Assembly (NCBI RefSeq): GCF_006546835.1
Contig: NZ_VICB01000003.1
Coordinates: forward strand, 372,001 to 436,000
Source of the DNA: Actinomyces johnsonii
Lineage (GTDB): Bacteria; Actinomycetota; Actinomycetes; Actinomycetales; Actinomycetaceae
Length of the DNA: 64,000 bases
Direction: 5' to 3'
The notes under the pieces are model-generated. The model did no database searches and was not told the DNA's origin. It saw only the letters and a program-made list of their open reading frames with translations. Of this stretch, positions 1-9,409 are shown one piece after another; position 1 is the stretch's first letter, and each line of letters opens with the position of its first letter. The position numbers were made by a program, and so were the translations under genes.

Positions 1-1
1 C

Positions 2-580
2 GGCCTCATCGCCGGGGTGAAGAAGGGCGGCTGGTTCGACGCCACCGTTCTGGTGCTCTCCCTGGTGGTCATCGCCGTGCCCACCTTCGTCATCGGCTTC
101 GTCCTGCAGTTCATCATCGGGGTCCGCCTGGGATGGCTGCCCGTGACCGCCGGAGAAAGCCCCGGCTTCACCGAGCTCCTCATGCCGGCCATGGTGCTGG
201 GAGCCGTCTCCTTCGCCTACGTGCTGCGCCTGACCCGCACCGAGGTCGCCGAGAACCTCACCGCCGACCACGTGCGCACCGCCCGGGCCAAGGGCCTGAG
301 TGGGGCCCGCGTCATGATCGTCCACGTCCTGCGCAACTCCCTGGTCCCGGTCGTCACCTTCCTAGGCGCGGACCTGGGGGCCCTCATGGGAGGCGCCATC
401 GTCACCGAGGGCATCTTCAACATCAAGGGCGTGGGAGGCACCCTCTACTCCGCCATCATCCGCGGCGACGGCCCCATGGTCGTGTCCTTCACGACCGTGC
501 TCGTGCTCGTCTTCATCATCTCCAACCTCCTGGTGGACCTGCTCTACGCCGCCCTGGACCCGAGGATCCGCTATGCCTGA
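2..580 (+). CDS. Peptide ABC transporter permease, DppB/OppB family (5' truncated by window edge)
   Basis: The reading frame is open from the first bases, so only the C-terminal part (about 190 residues) is present. It is an inner-membrane permease of the binding-protein-dependent type. Several hydrophobic segments are visible, and the cytoplasmic EAA-type loop lies around LTADHVRTARAKGLSGARV, the contact point for the ATPase. The C-terminus (NLLVDLLYAALDPRIRYA) is typical of DppB/OppB proteins. The stop overlaps the start of the next permease by 8 bases, so the genes are co-transcribed. The substrate is probably oligopeptides or dipeptides, but nickel and other ligands use the same fold and cannot be excluded. 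Confidence 0.9.
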   Translation, partial: GLIAGVKKGGWFDATVLVLSLVVIAVPTFVIGFVLQFIIGVRLGWLPVTAGESPGFTELLMPAMVLGAVSFAYVLRLTRTEVAENLTADHVRTARAKGLSGARVMIVHVLRNSLVPVVTFLGADLGALMGGAIVTEGIFNIKGVGGTLYSAIIRGDGPMVVSFTTVLVLVFIISNLLVDLLYAALDPRIRYA

Positions 581-1532
581 GAACACCACGTCCCCCACTA
601 CGCGCCCGGGCCAGGAGCGCTTCGTCAGCCAGGACGACGAGATCGGCCTGGGCGCCGTCGACGCCGTCGCAGACGAGTCCGCCCCCGCCTCGGTCTGGCT
701 CGACGCCTGGAGGCAGCTGCGCCGTCGCCCCATCTTCTGGGCGGCCTCAGTGCTCATCGCCATCGCCGTGCTCTTCTCGCTGGTCCCCGGGCTCATCGCC
801 CCACGCGACCCCGGGTACTGCACACTGGTCAACTCCTACCAGGGACCCTCTTGGGCCCACCCCTTCGGCTTCGACATCCAGGGCTGCGACATCTTCGCCC
901 GCACCGTTCACGGGGCCCGGGCCTCGGTGAGCGTGGGCATCTTCACCACCCTCATCGTGGTCCTCGTCGGCTCGGCCGTCGGGGCCCTGGCGGGGTTCTT
1001 CGGGGGCTTCTTCGACGCGCTGCTCTCACGCGTCACCGATATCTTCTTCGCCGTGCCCTTCGTCCTGGCTGCCATCGTCGTCATGCAGATGTTCCGCAAC
1101 GACCGCTCGATCCTCACTGTCATCCTGGTCCTGGCGCTGTTCGGCTGGCCCCAGATTGCCCGCATCACGCGGGGTTCGGTCATGAGCGTCAAGAACGAGG
1201 ACTACGTGACCGCCTCGCGTGCCTTGGGCTCGGGGCGCATGGCCATGCTGCTGCGCCACGTCATGCCCAACGCGGCCGCCCCCATCATCGTGACGGCCAC
1301 CGTCGAGCTGGGCGTATTCATCGTCTCGGAGGCCACCTTGAGCTTCCTGGGCATCGGACTGCCCTCCTCGGTCGTCTCCTGGGGCGCGGACATCGCGGCC
1401 GCCAAGGACGCCCTCAATAGCCACCCGAGCGTCCTGCTCTTCCCCGCCGGCGCGCTGGCCCTGACCGTGCTCGGCTTCATCATGCTCGGCGACGTCGTCC
1501 GCGACGCCCTGGACCCGAAGGCCCGCAAGTGA
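573..1532 (+). CDS. Peptide ABC transporter permease, DppC/OppC family
   Basis: A 319-residue inner-membrane permease, the partner of the upstream DppB-like protein. The N-terminal ~45 residues are hydrophilic. The first membrane segment follows at about residues 55-75, then a periplasm-side loop containing the OppC_N-like stretch PFGFDIQGCDIFAR, and further membrane segments. The EAA loop is near RGSVMSVKNEDYVTASRALG. The ending DVVRDALDPKARK is typical of the family. It overlaps the upstream gene by 8 bases and the downstream ATPase gene by 4 bases (GTGA), which indicates one operon and translational coupling. Confidence 0.93.
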   Translation: MPENTTSPTTRPGQERFVSQDDEIGLGAVDAVADESAPASVWLDAWRQLRRRPIFWAASVLIAIAVLFSLVPGLIAPRDPGYCTLVNSYQGPSWAHPFGFDIQGCDIFARTVHGARASVSVGIFTTLIVVLVGSAVGALAGFFGGFFDALLSRVTDIFFAVPFVLAAIVVMQMFRNDRSILTVILVLALFGWPQIARITRGSVMSVKNEDYVTASRALGSGRMAMLLRHVMPNAAAPIIVTATVELGVFIVSEATLSFLGIGLPSSVVSWGADIAAAKDALNSHPSVLLFPAGALALTVLGFIMLGDVVRDALDPKARK

Positions 1533-3463
1533 CACCCACCAACGCACCCGCATCGACCACCACCACGACAGCTGCCTCAACCGCCAGCAAGGCGAGCAGT
1601 ACCGGCACCTCCGACAAGACCTTCGCTCCCGCGGCCTCCTGGAACGCCGGGAGTGACCCCCTCCTGGAGATCAACGACCTGGAGGTCGCCTTCCGATCCT
1701 CGACCGGGCTCGTCCCGGCCGTGCGCAAGGCGCGGCTGACCCTCTACCCCGGCCAGTCCGTTGCCATTGTGGGGGAGTCCGGCTCCGGCAAGTCCACCAT
1801 GGCCCACGCCATCATCGGACTGCTGCCCGGAACCGGTCGGGTCACCGGCGGCACGATCCGCTTCCAAGGACGCGACATCACCCACCTGGGCCCCCAGGAA
1901 CTCACCGCCCTGCGCGGCTCCTCCATCGGCCTAGTGCCCCAGGACCCCATGTCCAACCTCAACCCGGTGTGGTCCATCGGCTTCCAGGTCAAGGAGGCGC
2001 TGCGGGCCAACGGCCTGGCCGGCGTCGCCGACGACCGCCTCGCCCACCTCATCGCCGAGCGCACCGACGACGCCGAGAAACCGGTTCCGTCCACCGGTGG
2101 GAGCATCGACGTCAACGAGCAGGTGTCCCTCCTACTGGAGCAGGCCGGGCTTCCTGAGGCCTCCCGGCGGGCCAAGCAGTACCCCCACGAGTTCTCCGGC
2201 GGCATGCGCCAGCGCGCTCTCATCGCCATCGGCCTGGCCGCTCGCCCCGACCTGCTCATCGCCGACGAGCCCACCAGCGCCCTGGACGTCACCGTCCAGC
2301 GGCGCATCCTCGACCATCTCCAGACCCTCGTGCGCGAGCTGGGCACCGCGATGCTCTTCATCACCCACGATCTGGGCCTGGCCGCCGAGCGCGCCGAGCA
2401 CATCGTCGTCATGCACCGCGGCCGCGTGGTGGAGTCCGGACCCAGCCTCGAGGTCCTCCAGGACCCCCGCCACCCCTACACCCAGCGCCTGGTCAAGGCC
2501 GCCCCCTCCCTGGCGTCGCGCCGCATCGAGTCCGCCCACGCCCGCGGCATCCAGGTCGCCGACGACGAGCTCCTAGGGGCGAGCCTCGGGGCGAGCTCCA
2601 CCGAGGAGATCCTGCGCGTGGAGCACCTCACCAAGGTCTTCGAGGTGCGCGGCGCCAAGGGGAAGGACAAGACCCTCACCGCCGTCGACGACGTCAGCTT
2701 CGGCATCCGCAAGGGCACGACGACGGCGCTCGTGGGCGAGTCCGGTTCGGGCAAGTCCACGGTCGCCAACATCATCCTCAACCTCATCGACCCCACATCC
2801 GGCAAGGTGTTCCACGACGGAGTGGACCTGTCCACCCTGGGGCCCAAGGAGCTCTTCGCCCTGCGGCGCATCATGCAGCCGGTCTTCCAGAACCCCTATG
2901 GCTCCCTAGATCCGATGTACTCGATCTTCCGAGTCGTGGAGGAGCCGCTGCGGGTACACGGCATCGGCACCGCCAAGGAGCGCGAGGAGCGCGTTGCCGA
3001 GCTGCTCGACATGGTCTCCCTGCCGCGCTCGGTCATGCGCCGCTACCCCCATGAGCTCTCCGGTGGCCAGCGACAGCGCGTCGCCATCGCCCGCGCCCTG
3101 GCCCTCAAACCGGAGATCGTCGTTCTCGACGAGGCGGTCTCCGCCCTGGATGTGCTGGTCCAGGCCCAGATCCTGCGCCTGCTGTCCGATCTGCAGGCCG
3201 AGCTGGAGCTGACCTACCTGTTCATCACCCACGATCTGGCCGTCGTGCGCCAGATCGCCGACGATGTCGTGGTCATGGAGCACGGGCGGATCGTGGAGTC
3301 CGGGGCGGCCGACGAGCTCTTCGCGGCACCGAGCCAGGACTACACCCGCGAGCTCATCCGGGCCGTACCTGGGGCGGGCATCGACCTCTACGGTGAGGAG
3401 ACAACGGATAAGACAGCGGACAAGGCTGAGGACAAAGCTGCGGACAAGGCGGCGGAGGCGTGA
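1529..3463 (+). CDS. Dipeptide/oligopeptide ABC transporter, fused double ATPase (DppD-DppF type)
   Basis: A 644-residue protein with two complete ABC nucleotide-binding domains. The first has a Walker A GESGSGKST at residues 82-90, a signature FSGGMRQR near residue 223 and a Walker B LLIADEPTSALD. The second has a Walker A of the same sequence near residue 402, a signature LSGGQRQR and a Walker B IVVLDEAVSALD. It powers the two permeases encoded upstream. A Ser/Thr/Ala-rich N-terminal tail of about 40 residues and a Lys/Asp/Ala repeat tail ([16 protein letters not shown]) flank the core. The GTG start overlaps the previous stop (GTGA). DEAVSALD in place of DEPTSALD in the second domain is a small deviation that keeps the catalytic acidic residues. 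Confidence 0.93.
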   Translation: MTPTNAPASTTTTTAASTASKASSTGTSDKTFAPAASWNAGSDPLLEINDLEVAFRSSTGLVPAVRKARLTLYPGQSVAIVGESGSGKSTMAHAIIGLLPGTGRVTGGTIRFQGRDITHLGPQELTALRGSSIGLVPQDPMSNLNPVWSIGFQVKEALRANGLAGVADDRLAHLIAERTDDAEKPVPSTGGSIDVNEQVSLLLEQAGLPEASRRAKQYPHEFSGGMRQRALIAIGLAARPDLLIADEPTSALDVTVQRRILDHLQTLVRELGTAMLFITHDLGLAAERAEHIVVMHRGRVVESGPSLEVLQDPRHPYTQRLVKAAPSLASRRIESAHARGIQVADDELLGASLGASSTEEILRVEHLTKVFEVRGAKGKDKTLTAVDDVSFGIRKGTTTALVGESGSGKSTVANIILNLIDPTSGKVFHDGVDLSTLGPKELFALRRIMQPVFQNPYGSLDPMYSIFRVVEEPLRVHGIGTAKEREERVAELLDMVSLPRSVMRRYPHELSGGQRQRVAIARALALKPEIVVLDEAVSALDVLVQAQILRLLSDLQAELELTYLFITHDLAVVRQIADDVVVMEHGRIVESGAADELFAAPSQDYTRELIRAVPGAGIDLYGEETTDKTADKAEDKAADKAAEA

Positions 3464-4161
3464 GCGTCGGGCATGATGCGCCCGTGCCCGAAGTCGTGCC
3501 TACCGTCGTTATCCGCTCCCTGCCGGCCCGTCTGGGGACTGTGCTCATCGGCCTCGTCGCGTCCGCGATGGCGCTGACGATCGGGCTCGTCGACGGCCCC
3601 GGGCGCGGTCTGCGCGCCCTGACCTGGGCCGGGCTGCTCGCCTTCCTCACCTGGCTGCTGTGGTGGGTGCCGCAGATCACCTTGAGCCCTCAGGCCCTCG
3701 TCATCCGCAACGCCTGGCGCACCCACGTGCTGGGCTGGGACGAGGTCGAGATGTGCCGCACCCGCTGGGGACTTTCCGTCATCACGTCCGATGACGTGGA
3801 GGTCAGGGCCTCGGCCGCACCCCGCCGCGGTGGGATGGCCGAGGCCTTCCGGCACCGCCAGATGCTGCGCGAGCAGCAGGAGCGGCGCGACGGGCTTCGG
3901 GGCTCCGAGACGGTTCCGGCCGCAGTGGTGCGCCCGGAGTACCTGACGGGGGAGAGGAACCACCGCACCAACCTCGACGCCGGCGACGCCGGGGCCCTCA
4001 TCACCGCCTACGCCGAGCAGGTGCGCAGCCGCCACGGGGAGTCCAATGACGACGCCGGGCGCCGTGTCGGCCGCGGTGTCACCAGCAGTCTCAACCGGCC
4101 GGTCGCCGTTGCCGCCGGAGCTCTCGTCGTCGTGATCGCCGCGGTCACTGCCCTCCTTTGA
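3460..4161 (+). CDS. PH-like domain membrane protein
   Basis: A 233-residue protein with two N-terminal membrane helices (about residues 24-43 and 50-70). A soluble region beginning [25 protein letters not shown] follows, with the look of a bacterial PH-like (bPH) fold, then a charged Arg/Glu-rich stretch and a C-terminal hydrophobic helix ([18 protein letters not shown]). The GTG start overlaps the stop of the ABC ATPase gene (GTGA), so it probably shares that operon's transcript. A functional link to peptide import is not evident. The fold assignment rests on pattern recognition only. Confidence 0.7.
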   Translation: MSVGHDAPVPEVVPTVVIRSLPARLGTVLIGLVASAMALTIGLVDGPGRGLRALTWAGLLAFLTWLLWWVPQITLSPQALVIRNAWRTHVLGWDEVEMCRTRWGLSVITSDDVEVRASAAPRRGGMAEAFRHRQMLREQQERRDGLRGSETVPAAVVRPEYLTGERNHRTNLDAGDAGALITAYAEQVRSRHGESNDDAGRRVGRGVTSSLNRPVAVAAGALVVVIAAVTALL

Positions 4162-4326
4162 TAGCTCCTGTGACGTGATCGTGAGTGGGGGCACAGGCGA
4201 GGTGTTGGCCCAGACATGGCAGGCCAGGACCGGCGTCCTCTAGTCTTTCTCCGTCTCCTGCCCCTGTGACCGATGCCGTGAGCGGTATCCGGCCCGCGGC
4301 GTCCCCCACCGGAAGAAGTAGCCCCT

Positions 4327-6249
4327 ATGAGCGTGCGCCAAGACCTGCGTAACGTTGCCATCGTCGCCCACGTCGACCACGGCAAGACCACCCTCGTTGA
4401 TGCCATGCTCTGGGAAGCGGGCGCCTTCGGAGCTCGGGCCACCGAGGAGACCACCGGCGAGCGCGTCATGGATTCCGGCGAGCTGGAGCGCGAGAAGGGC
4501 ATCACGATCCTCGCCAAGAACACCGCGGTCCACTACTCCGGGCCCGCCGCCGCGGACGCCGGCTGCCCCGAGGGCATCACCATCAACGTCATCGACACCC
4601 CCGGTCACGCCGACTTCGGCGGCGAGGTCGAGCGAGGGCTGTCCATGGTCGACGGCGTCGTCCTCCTCGTTGACGCCTCCGAGGGTCCCCTGCCCCAGAC
4701 CCGCTTCGTGCTGCGCAAGGCCCTGGCCGCGAACCTGCCAGTCATCCTCGTGGTCAACAAGGTGGACCGCCCCGACTCCCGACTCGACGAAGTCGTCGCC
4801 GAGTCCACCGACCTGCTGCTGTCCCTGGCCAGCGACCTGGCCGACGAGCACCCGGACATCGACCTCGACGCCGTCCTGGACGTCCCCGTCATCTACGCCT
4901 CCGCCAAGGCCCGCCGCGCCGACACCGAGGCCCCCGCCGACGGCGAGCTGCCGGCCAGTGAGAACCTCGAGCCGCTCTTCCGCACCATTATCGAGCGGAT
5001 CCCTGGCCCCTCCTACGAGGAGGGCGCGCCCCTGCAGGCCCACGTCACCAACCTGGACGCCTCGCCCTTCCTGGGGCGCCTGGCGCTGCTGCGCATCCAC
5101 AACGGCACCCTGCGCAAGGGCCAGACGGTGGCCTGGGCCCGCCACGACGGCTCGCTGGCCTCGGCTCGCATCTCCGAGCTCCTCGTCACCGAGGGCCTGG
5201 ACCGCAAGCCGGCCGAGGAGGCCCATGCCGGTGACATCGTCGCCGTCGCCGGGATCGAGGACATCACCATCGGCGAGTCCCTCGTCGACCCCGAGGACCC
5301 GCGCCCGCTGCCGCTCATCACCGTGGACGACCCGGCCATCGCCATGACCATCGGCATCAACACCTCTCCGATGGCCGGGCGCACCAAGGGCGCCAAGGTC
5401 ACCGCCCGCCAGGTCAAGGACCGCCTGGACCGCGAGCTCATTGGCAACGTGTCCCTGCGGGTCCTGCCCACCTCACGACCCGACGCCTGGGAGGTCCAGG
5501 GGCGCGGGGAGCTGGCGCTGGCGATCCTCGTGGAGCAGATGCGTCGCGAGGGCTTCGAACTCACCGTCGGCAAGCCCCAGGTGGTCACCCGCACCATCGA
5601 CGGCAAGCGCCACGAACCCATCGAGCGCATGACCATCGACGTCCCCGAGGAGTACCTGGGCGCGGTTACCCAGCTCATGGCCGCCCGCAAGGGCCAGATG
5701 GAGACGATGACCAACCACGGTACCGGCTGGATCCGCATGGAGTTCCTCGTGCCGGCCCGCGGCCTCATCGGCTTCCGCACCCAGTTCCTCACCGACACCC
5801 GCGGCACCGGCATCGCCTCCTCCATCGCCGAGGGCTACGCCCCCTGGGCCGGGCAGATCGTCTCACGCACCACCGGCTCCCTGGTCTCCGACCGCGCCGG
5901 CGCCGTGACCGCCTACGCCCTCATCCGCCTGCAGGACCGCGGCAGCTTCTTCGTCGAGCCCACCCAGGAAACCTACGAGGGCCAGGTCGTGGGGGAGAAC
6001 CCCCGTGGCGAGGACATGGACGTCAATGTGGTCCGCGAGAAGCAGCAGACCAACATGCGTTCTTCTACCGCCGACTCCTTCGAGGCTCTCGTGCCGCCGC
6101 GCCGCCTCACCCTGGAGGAGGCCCTCGAGTTCGCCGCCGACGACGAGTGCGTCGAGGTCACCCCGGAGGCTGTGCGCATCCGCAAGGTCATCCTGAACTC
6201 CCAGGAGCGCTTCCGGGACAACGCCCGTCGTCGTCGCGCCGAGGCCTGA
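4327..6249 (+). CDS. typA: Ribosome-associated GTPase TypA/BipA
   Basis: A 640-residue translational GTPase of the EF-G family. The G motifs are AHVDHGKTT (G1), DTPGHADFG (G3) and NKVD (G4) in the first 150 residues. EF-Tu-like domain 2, the EF-G III/V-like domains and the BipA-specific C-terminal domain follow, with the conserved [10 protein letters not shown] and [19 protein letters not shown] stretches. It binds 70S ribosomes and is needed for ribosome assembly and stress growth in other bacteria. ATG at 4327 is the only sensible start. The gene stands apart from the upstream operon (165-base gap) and sits 15 bases before the VanW-type gene, so both may be on one transcript. Confidence 0.97.
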   Translation: MSVRQDLRNVAIVAHVDHGKTTLVDAMLWEAGAFGARATEETTGERVMDSGELEREKGITILAKNTAVHYSGPAAADAGCPEGITINVIDTPGHADFGGEVERGLSMVDGVVLLVDASEGPLPQTRFVLRKALAANLPVILVVNKVDRPDSRLDEVVAESTDLLLSLASDLADEHPDIDLDAVLDVPVIYASAKARRADTEAPADGELPASENLEPLFRTIIERIPGPSYEEGAPLQAHVTNLDASPFLGRLALLRIHNGTLRKGQTVAWARHDGSLASARISELLVTEGLDRKPAEEAHAGDIVAVAGIEDITIGESLVDPEDPRPLPLITVDDPAIAMTIGINTSPMAGRTKGAKVTARQVKDRLDRELIGNVSLRVLPTSRPDAWEVQGRGELALAILVEQMRREGFELTVGKPQVVTRTIDGKRHEPIERMTIDVPEEYLGAVTQLMAARKGQMETMTNHGTGWIRMEFLVPARGLIGFRTQFLTDTRGTGIASSIAEGYAPWAGQIVSRTTGSLVSDRAGAVTAYALIRLQDRGSFFVEPTQETYEGQVVGENPRGEDMDVNVVREKQQTNMRSSTADSFEALVPPRRLTLEEALEFAADDECVEVTPEAVRIRKVILNSQERFRDNARRRRAEA

Positions 6250-6264
6250 GAGGAACCAGCACCC

Positions 6265-8787
6265 ATGAGCCAGTCCGTCAACCACGGGGAGAAGTCTGCC
6301 TCCTCGACCGAAGACACCGTCGAGCCCGTCGAGGCTATCGGGCCCTCTCAGTCGACCAGCGCCGAGCCGGCTGAGGAGCGGACCGAGCAGCAGACCGGTG
6401 CTGCAGCCTCTCCCGCTGAGGCCGGGACCCCCGACGAGACCCCGACCGTCGACCTCAATGACGGTAGCGACGACGAGGAAGAAACGGATCAGGAGCCCGA
6501 CGACGAGGCCCAGGACGCGCAGCATCCCGATGAGGAGCCTCAGAACATTTCCGAGGCCGCAGCGGACAACGAGCCTGCCGAGTCCCACCAGGCCGAGCCA
6601 GCGACCGCCGAACCGGTGGCGACGCCGGCAACGGTGCGCGTCCCCGATGAGGGCGCCACACCGGCCGAGGTTCTCTCCCCCTACGATTCTCCCCGCGATC
6701 TGACCGAAGCGGATGCGGCTGCTCGGCCCTCGGAGGCTGCCGAGCCCGCTGGGCGCACGGCATGGAGGCCCGACTCCGGCACCATGCCGCCATCGATCGC
6801 ACCGAAGCGCCCCGCCGGCGCGCCATCCCCCTCCGAGCCTGGGAAAGATGTCACCGAGGCTGCTGCACCCGCCGAGGCCGCGGCCGAAGCGAATGCCCCC
6901 TACTCGCCTGAGCGGGCCGGCGTCTCCGTCGAGCCTGTGGGAGCGGCGTCCCTCCCGACCACGCGCCCCGAGTTCGCCGCGAAAGCCCAGAAGGCTGCGA
7001 AGACTGACAATGCTGTGAAGAATGCCGGCAAGGCGGCCGGTGGACAGGCCGATGAGAAGCCCTCCTCGCGTCGTCGGCGCCTCATCCCGGCCGCCTGCGC
7101 CGCCGGATTCGCGGTCCTACTACTCGCCTGGGGCGGCATCGCCTGGTGGACCACCCAGCACATCGCCTCGGGAACCAGCGTCTCCGGCGTCGACATCTCC
7201 GGTCTGAGTCCCAAGGAGGCCCGCGACCGCATCGGCAAGGAGGTCGGTGATCGGCTCGCCCAGCCGGTCACCCTCACCGTGGGGCAGGGCCACTCCGAGC
7301 TCGTGCCCTCAAGCTCGGGCGTCTCGGTGGACGCCGACGCCTCGGTCAAGCGGCTCACCGGCTTCACCCTCAACCCCCTCACCCTGGGGCACCGCCTGAG
7401 CGGCCAGCGCACCGACGCCGTCATCCGGGTCGATGCCGCCACGCTGCGCGGCGCCCTGGAGGACCGGGTGAGCTCGATGGCCAACGGCGCGGTCTCCGCC
7501 ACCGTGACCCTGGAGGGCACCAAGCCGGTCACCACGCCCGCGAGCAACGGTGTCGGCCTCGACGTCGACGCCTCCCTCAAACAGCTCACCGGCTCCTGGC
7601 CCCTGGGCAAGCAGACCATCGCCATGCCCGAGGGCACCGCGATCCCCGCCATCACCGACGAGGAGGCCACGAAGTTCGTTGACGGCACGCTCAAGCCGCT
7701 GCTCTCCAGCGGGTTGACCGTCGACGGCGCGGGAACGACCCCACCCGGGCAGACCGGCGGGGCGACGGCCGCGGCCTTCTCTCCCCAGGACATCGCCGGC
7801 CTACTGCGGATCTCCTCCGAGGGCGGCACCCTGAGCGCCACCTTCGACCCGACCGCGCTGCACGACGCCGTCGTCGCCAGGATCGGCCAGGTCGAGACCC
7901 CCGCCCAGAACGCCACCTGGAAGATCGACGGTTCGGCCGCCGGGGCGCCCGGAGCCCGCCCGCAGTACGTCCCCTCCGCCCAGGGCAACGTCATCGACAC
8001 CGCGGCCCTGTCCGCGAACCTGATCAAGGCGGGCACCTCTGCCACCGACGTCGCCGGGCGGACCGTGAGCCTGCCGATGGTCGTCGCCGAACCGACGGTG
8101 ACCACGCCGCAGAACGAGTGGGGCATCACCGAGCCGATCGGCGAGTACGCCACCCCCTACAACAGCGGGGACGCGCCGCGCACCCAGAACCTCACTCGCG
8201 GTGCCGAGCTCGTCAACGGCACCGTTGTTAAGCCCGGCGAGGTGTTCTCCCTGGAGCAGACCCTCGGCGAGGTGGACTACGATCACGGGTTCGCCGACGC
8301 CGGCGTTATCTCCAACGGCCAGCACGTCGACTCCCTGGGCGGCGGTCTGAGCCAGGTGGCCACCACCGTCTTCAACGCCGGTTTCGAGGCCGGCATGGAC
8401 GACACCGAGCACCACGCCCACCAGTATTACTTCGACCGCTACCCGGCCGGGCGCGAGGCCACCCTGTGGACCGGCAAGCTCGACGTGAAGTTCACGAACT
8501 CCACTTCCAACTCGGTGCTGGTCCAGGCCTGGCTGGACGGCGAGCAGATCCACGTGCGGATGTGGTCCACCAAGTACTACGACGTGTCGATTACTTCCTC
8601 GGAGCGCTTCAACTTCCGCCCGGTGTCCACCGAGCGCAAGTCGGGCCCCGGCTGCGAGCCTTACTCGGGCGGCAATCCCGGCTTCGATATCACCGTCACC
8701 CGCACCCGCAAGCACGACGGCAAGGCCGTGCCCGACGACGTCATCACCACCCAGTACGCCGCGGACAACGACATCGTCTGCTCCTGA
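6265..8787 (+). CDS. VanW family protein with acidic N-terminal tail and peptidoglycan-binding-like domains
   Basis: An 840-residue membrane-anchored protein. Residues 1-260 form a low-complexity Glu/Ala/Pro-rich cytoplasmic tail. A basic cluster (SSRRRRL) and a membrane helix lie at about 270-295. The outer part has two repeats that look like the putative peptidoglycan-binding domain often found with VanW (starting GTSVSGVDISGLSPKEAR), then a VanW domain from about residue 640 (NGTVVKPGEVFSLEQTLGE, GGGLSQVATTVFNAGFEAG, FDRYPAGREATLW). VanW is named from vancomycin-resistance clusters, but its biochemistry is unknown; a role in cell-wall binding or remodelling is inferred. It lies 15 bases after typA. 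The unusually long acidic tail is typical of Actinomyces-type cell-envelope proteins. Confidence 0.88.
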   Translation: MSQSVNHGEKSASSTEDTVEPVEAIGPSQSTSAEPAEERTEQQTGAAASPAEAGTPDETPTVDLNDGSDDEEETDQEPDDEAQDAQHPDEEPQNISEAAADNEPAESHQAEPATAEPVATPATVRVPDEGATPAEVLSPYDSPRDLTEADAAARPSEAAEPAGRTAWRPDSGTMPPSIAPKRPAGAPSPSEPGKDVTEAAAPAEAAAEANAPYSPERAGVSVEPVGAASLPTTRPEFAAKAQKAAKTDNAVKNAGKAAGGQADEKPSSRRRRLIPAACAAGFAVLLLAWGGIAWWTTQHIASGTSVSGVDISGLSPKEARDRIGKEVGDRLAQPVTLTVGQGHSELVPSSSGVSVDADASVKRLTGFTLNPLTLGHRLSGQRTDAVIRVDAATLRGALEDRVSSMANGAVSATVTLEGTKPVTTPASNGVGLDVDASLKQLTGSWPLGKQTIAMPEGTAIPAITDEEATKFVDGTLKPLLSSGLTVDGAGTTPPGQTGGATAAAFSPQDIAGLLRISSEGGTLSATFDPTALHDAVVARIGQVETPAQNATWKIDGSAAGAPGARPQYVPSAQGNVIDTAALSANLIKAGTSATDVAGRTVSLPMVVAEPTVTTPQNEWGITEPIGEYATPYNSGDAPRTQNLTRGAELVNGTVVKPGEVFSLEQTLGEVDYDHGFADAGVISNGQHVDSLGGGLSQVATTVFNAGFEAGMDDTEHHAHQYYFDRYPAGREATLWTGKLDVKFTNSTSNSVLVQAWLDGEQIHVRMWSTKYYDVSITSSERFNFRPVSTERKSGPGCEPYSGGNPGFDITVTRTRKHDGKAVPDDVITTQYAADNDIVCS

Positions 8788-9001
8788 CGCGGCCTCAGGG
8801 CGCCTCGGTATCCGGAGCTGTTGTTACCTACGACATTCGCGCCGCGGCAGTGACGTAATCGAGGCGTGACGACCCCGAGTTTTCCGCGTGCTGACGGCCA
8901 CTCTTCCGCCTCTTGGGCCGATGGGCCCTGGAGGACGATACTTGCCTCGACCCCGCCCATCCGCGCGGGAGGTTCCCTAGAGGAGAAAGGACACTGCTGC
9001 T

Positions 9002-9352
9002 ATGACGTACGTCATTGCCCAGCCCTGCGTCGACGTCAAGGACCGTGCTTGCGTCGACGAGTGTCCCGTCGACTGCATCTATGAGGGCGAACGCAGCCTC
9101 TACATCAACGCCGACGAGTGCGTTGACTGCGGGGCCTGCGAGCCCGTGTGCCCCACTGAGGCGATCTTCTACGAGGACGATGTTCCCGAGGAGTGGGAGG
9201 ACTACACCCGCGCCAACATCGACTTCTTCGAGCTTAAGGGGCTGGGTTCGCCCGGCGGCGCCCAGAGGATCGGCCCTCAGGACTACGACGACCCCATGAT
9301 CGCCGCTCTGCCCCCTCAGAACGAGGAGTGGAGAGAGGCCAACGGCTACTGA
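9002..9352 (+). CDS. fdxA: Ferredoxin FdxA (7Fe type)
   Basis: A 116-residue small electron carrier. The N-terminus has the Cys pattern of actinobacterial seven-iron ferredoxins: CVDVKDRACVDECPVDC and then CVDCGACEPVCP, expected to bind one [3Fe-4S] and one [4Fe-4S] cluster. The C-terminal ~55 residues (DDVPEEWEDYTRANIDFF onward) are the usual extension of this family. A strong ribosome site (AGGAGAAAGG) precedes the ATG. The downstream neighbour is dapC, 30 bases away, the same pairing as in mycobacteria and streptomycetes. Confidence 0.96.
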   Translation: MTYVIAQPCVDVKDRACVDECPVDCIYEGERSLYINADECVDCGACEPVCPTEAIFYEDDVPEEWEDYTRANIDFFELKGLGSPGGAQRIGPQDYDDPMIAALPPQNEEWREANGY

Positions 9353-9409
9353 GACGACGGGAGGGGCGGTACGGGGCTGGAGATGCGCCCGGCGCGTGAG
9401 GAAGAATCG